Shown piece after piece: positions 63,896 to 64,000 of a stretch of DNA of 64,000 nt. Position 1 is the stretch's first letter. Each line of letters begins with the position of its first letter. A model generated the notes under the pieces. The model ran no database searches. It was not told the origin of the DNA and saw nothing but the letters and a program-made list of their open reading frames with translations. The DNA comes from Marinobacter fonticola. GTDB lineage: Bacteria; Pseudomonadota; Gammaproteobacteria; Pseudomonadales; Oleiphilaceae. Location: NCBI RefSeq assembly GCF_008122265.1, contig NZ_CP043042.1, positions 3,162,001 to 3,226,000 of the forward strand, written 5' to 3'. The translations under genes were made by a program, and so were the position numbers.

Positions 63896-64000
63896 CGAGG
63901 ATCTGGCAGGCGCAAGCGGTGACGATCAGGCCCAGCGTTATTTGTGCCGTTGACCTGCATATTGACTCAAACGCCGGCTCCAGCGCTGCTTGGCATATCG
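63896..64000. other. Window end without gene
   Basis: No gene or terminator is recognisable in the last 105 bases. Confidence 0.4.

Overview
The window looks like chromosomal DNA from a marine or halophilic gammaproteobacterium of the Marinobacter type. The protein families (RlmJ, Rof, YiaV/YiaW, the YjfI/PspA group, ArgP/ArgO, TRAP transport, SerA beside a D-2-hydroxyglutarate dehydrogenase) and the moderately GC-rich codon use fit that. The genus is an inference from family content, not a search. I see no rRNA, tRNA, CRISPR array, prophage or intact transposase.

Layout. 0.4-9.7 kb: two secreted PEP-CTERM proteins, an SRPBCC protein, a DUF1353 protein, an AraC/LysE exporter pair, a YiaV/YiaW pair, a PRPP synthetase and an APH-like kinase. 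One intergenic stretch here (8.29-8.60 kb) holds 23-bp repeats like an IS21-family end next to the decayed 3' end of a second PRPP synthetase gene. 10.3-11.7 kb: catalase with a repeat-rich 3' region. 12.1-19.1 kb: a tight six-gene operon of PIG-L deacetylase, sucrose-phosphate-synthase-like transferase fused to a HAD phosphatase, GT28-like transferase, GT2 transferase, NodS-like methyltransferase and a short acyl-CoA-dehydrogenase-like protein. This reads as a pathway for an unidentified amino-sugar-containing glycoside and is my main candidate for an undescribed system. 19-35 kb: mostly housekeeping and accessory genes (hydrolases, MFS and EamA transporters, DUF2243, DUF421, sirtuin, D2HGDH divergent from serA, OmpA-like lipoprotein), interrupted by small non-autonomous inverted-repeat elements.

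35-47 kb: a DUF4168 protein, a TRAP dicarboxylate-type transporter, an HslJ/META lipoprotein, rlmJ, and a four-gene iron-linked operon (imelysin, di-heme DUF1111 protein, second imelysin, DUF1513) behind a promoter with a Fur-box-like sequence. 47-57 kb: MFS transporter, DUF6316, DUF4870-like, argO/argP, a chemoreceptor with a C-terminal sensor domain, small lipoproteins, rof, a large acyl-CoA dehydrogenase and a GlxA-type regulator.

57.7-63.9 kb: an eight-gene co-directional operon of a K+ channel with an RCK-like domain, YjfI (DUF2170), a PspA/IM30 protein, a DUF4178 protein, a double DUF350 membrane protein, two unrecognised envelope proteins and a membrane-bound spermidine-synthase-like enzyme. 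It looks like a membrane-stress module whose chemistry is unknown.

Across the window many intergenic gaps contain two to five copies of unrelated 13-23 bp degenerate tandem repeats, and at least two families of short inverted-repeat elements (termini GGAGCCTCTGAA and AAGAGGGTGYTGCAAAAC) sit next to gene starts or ends.
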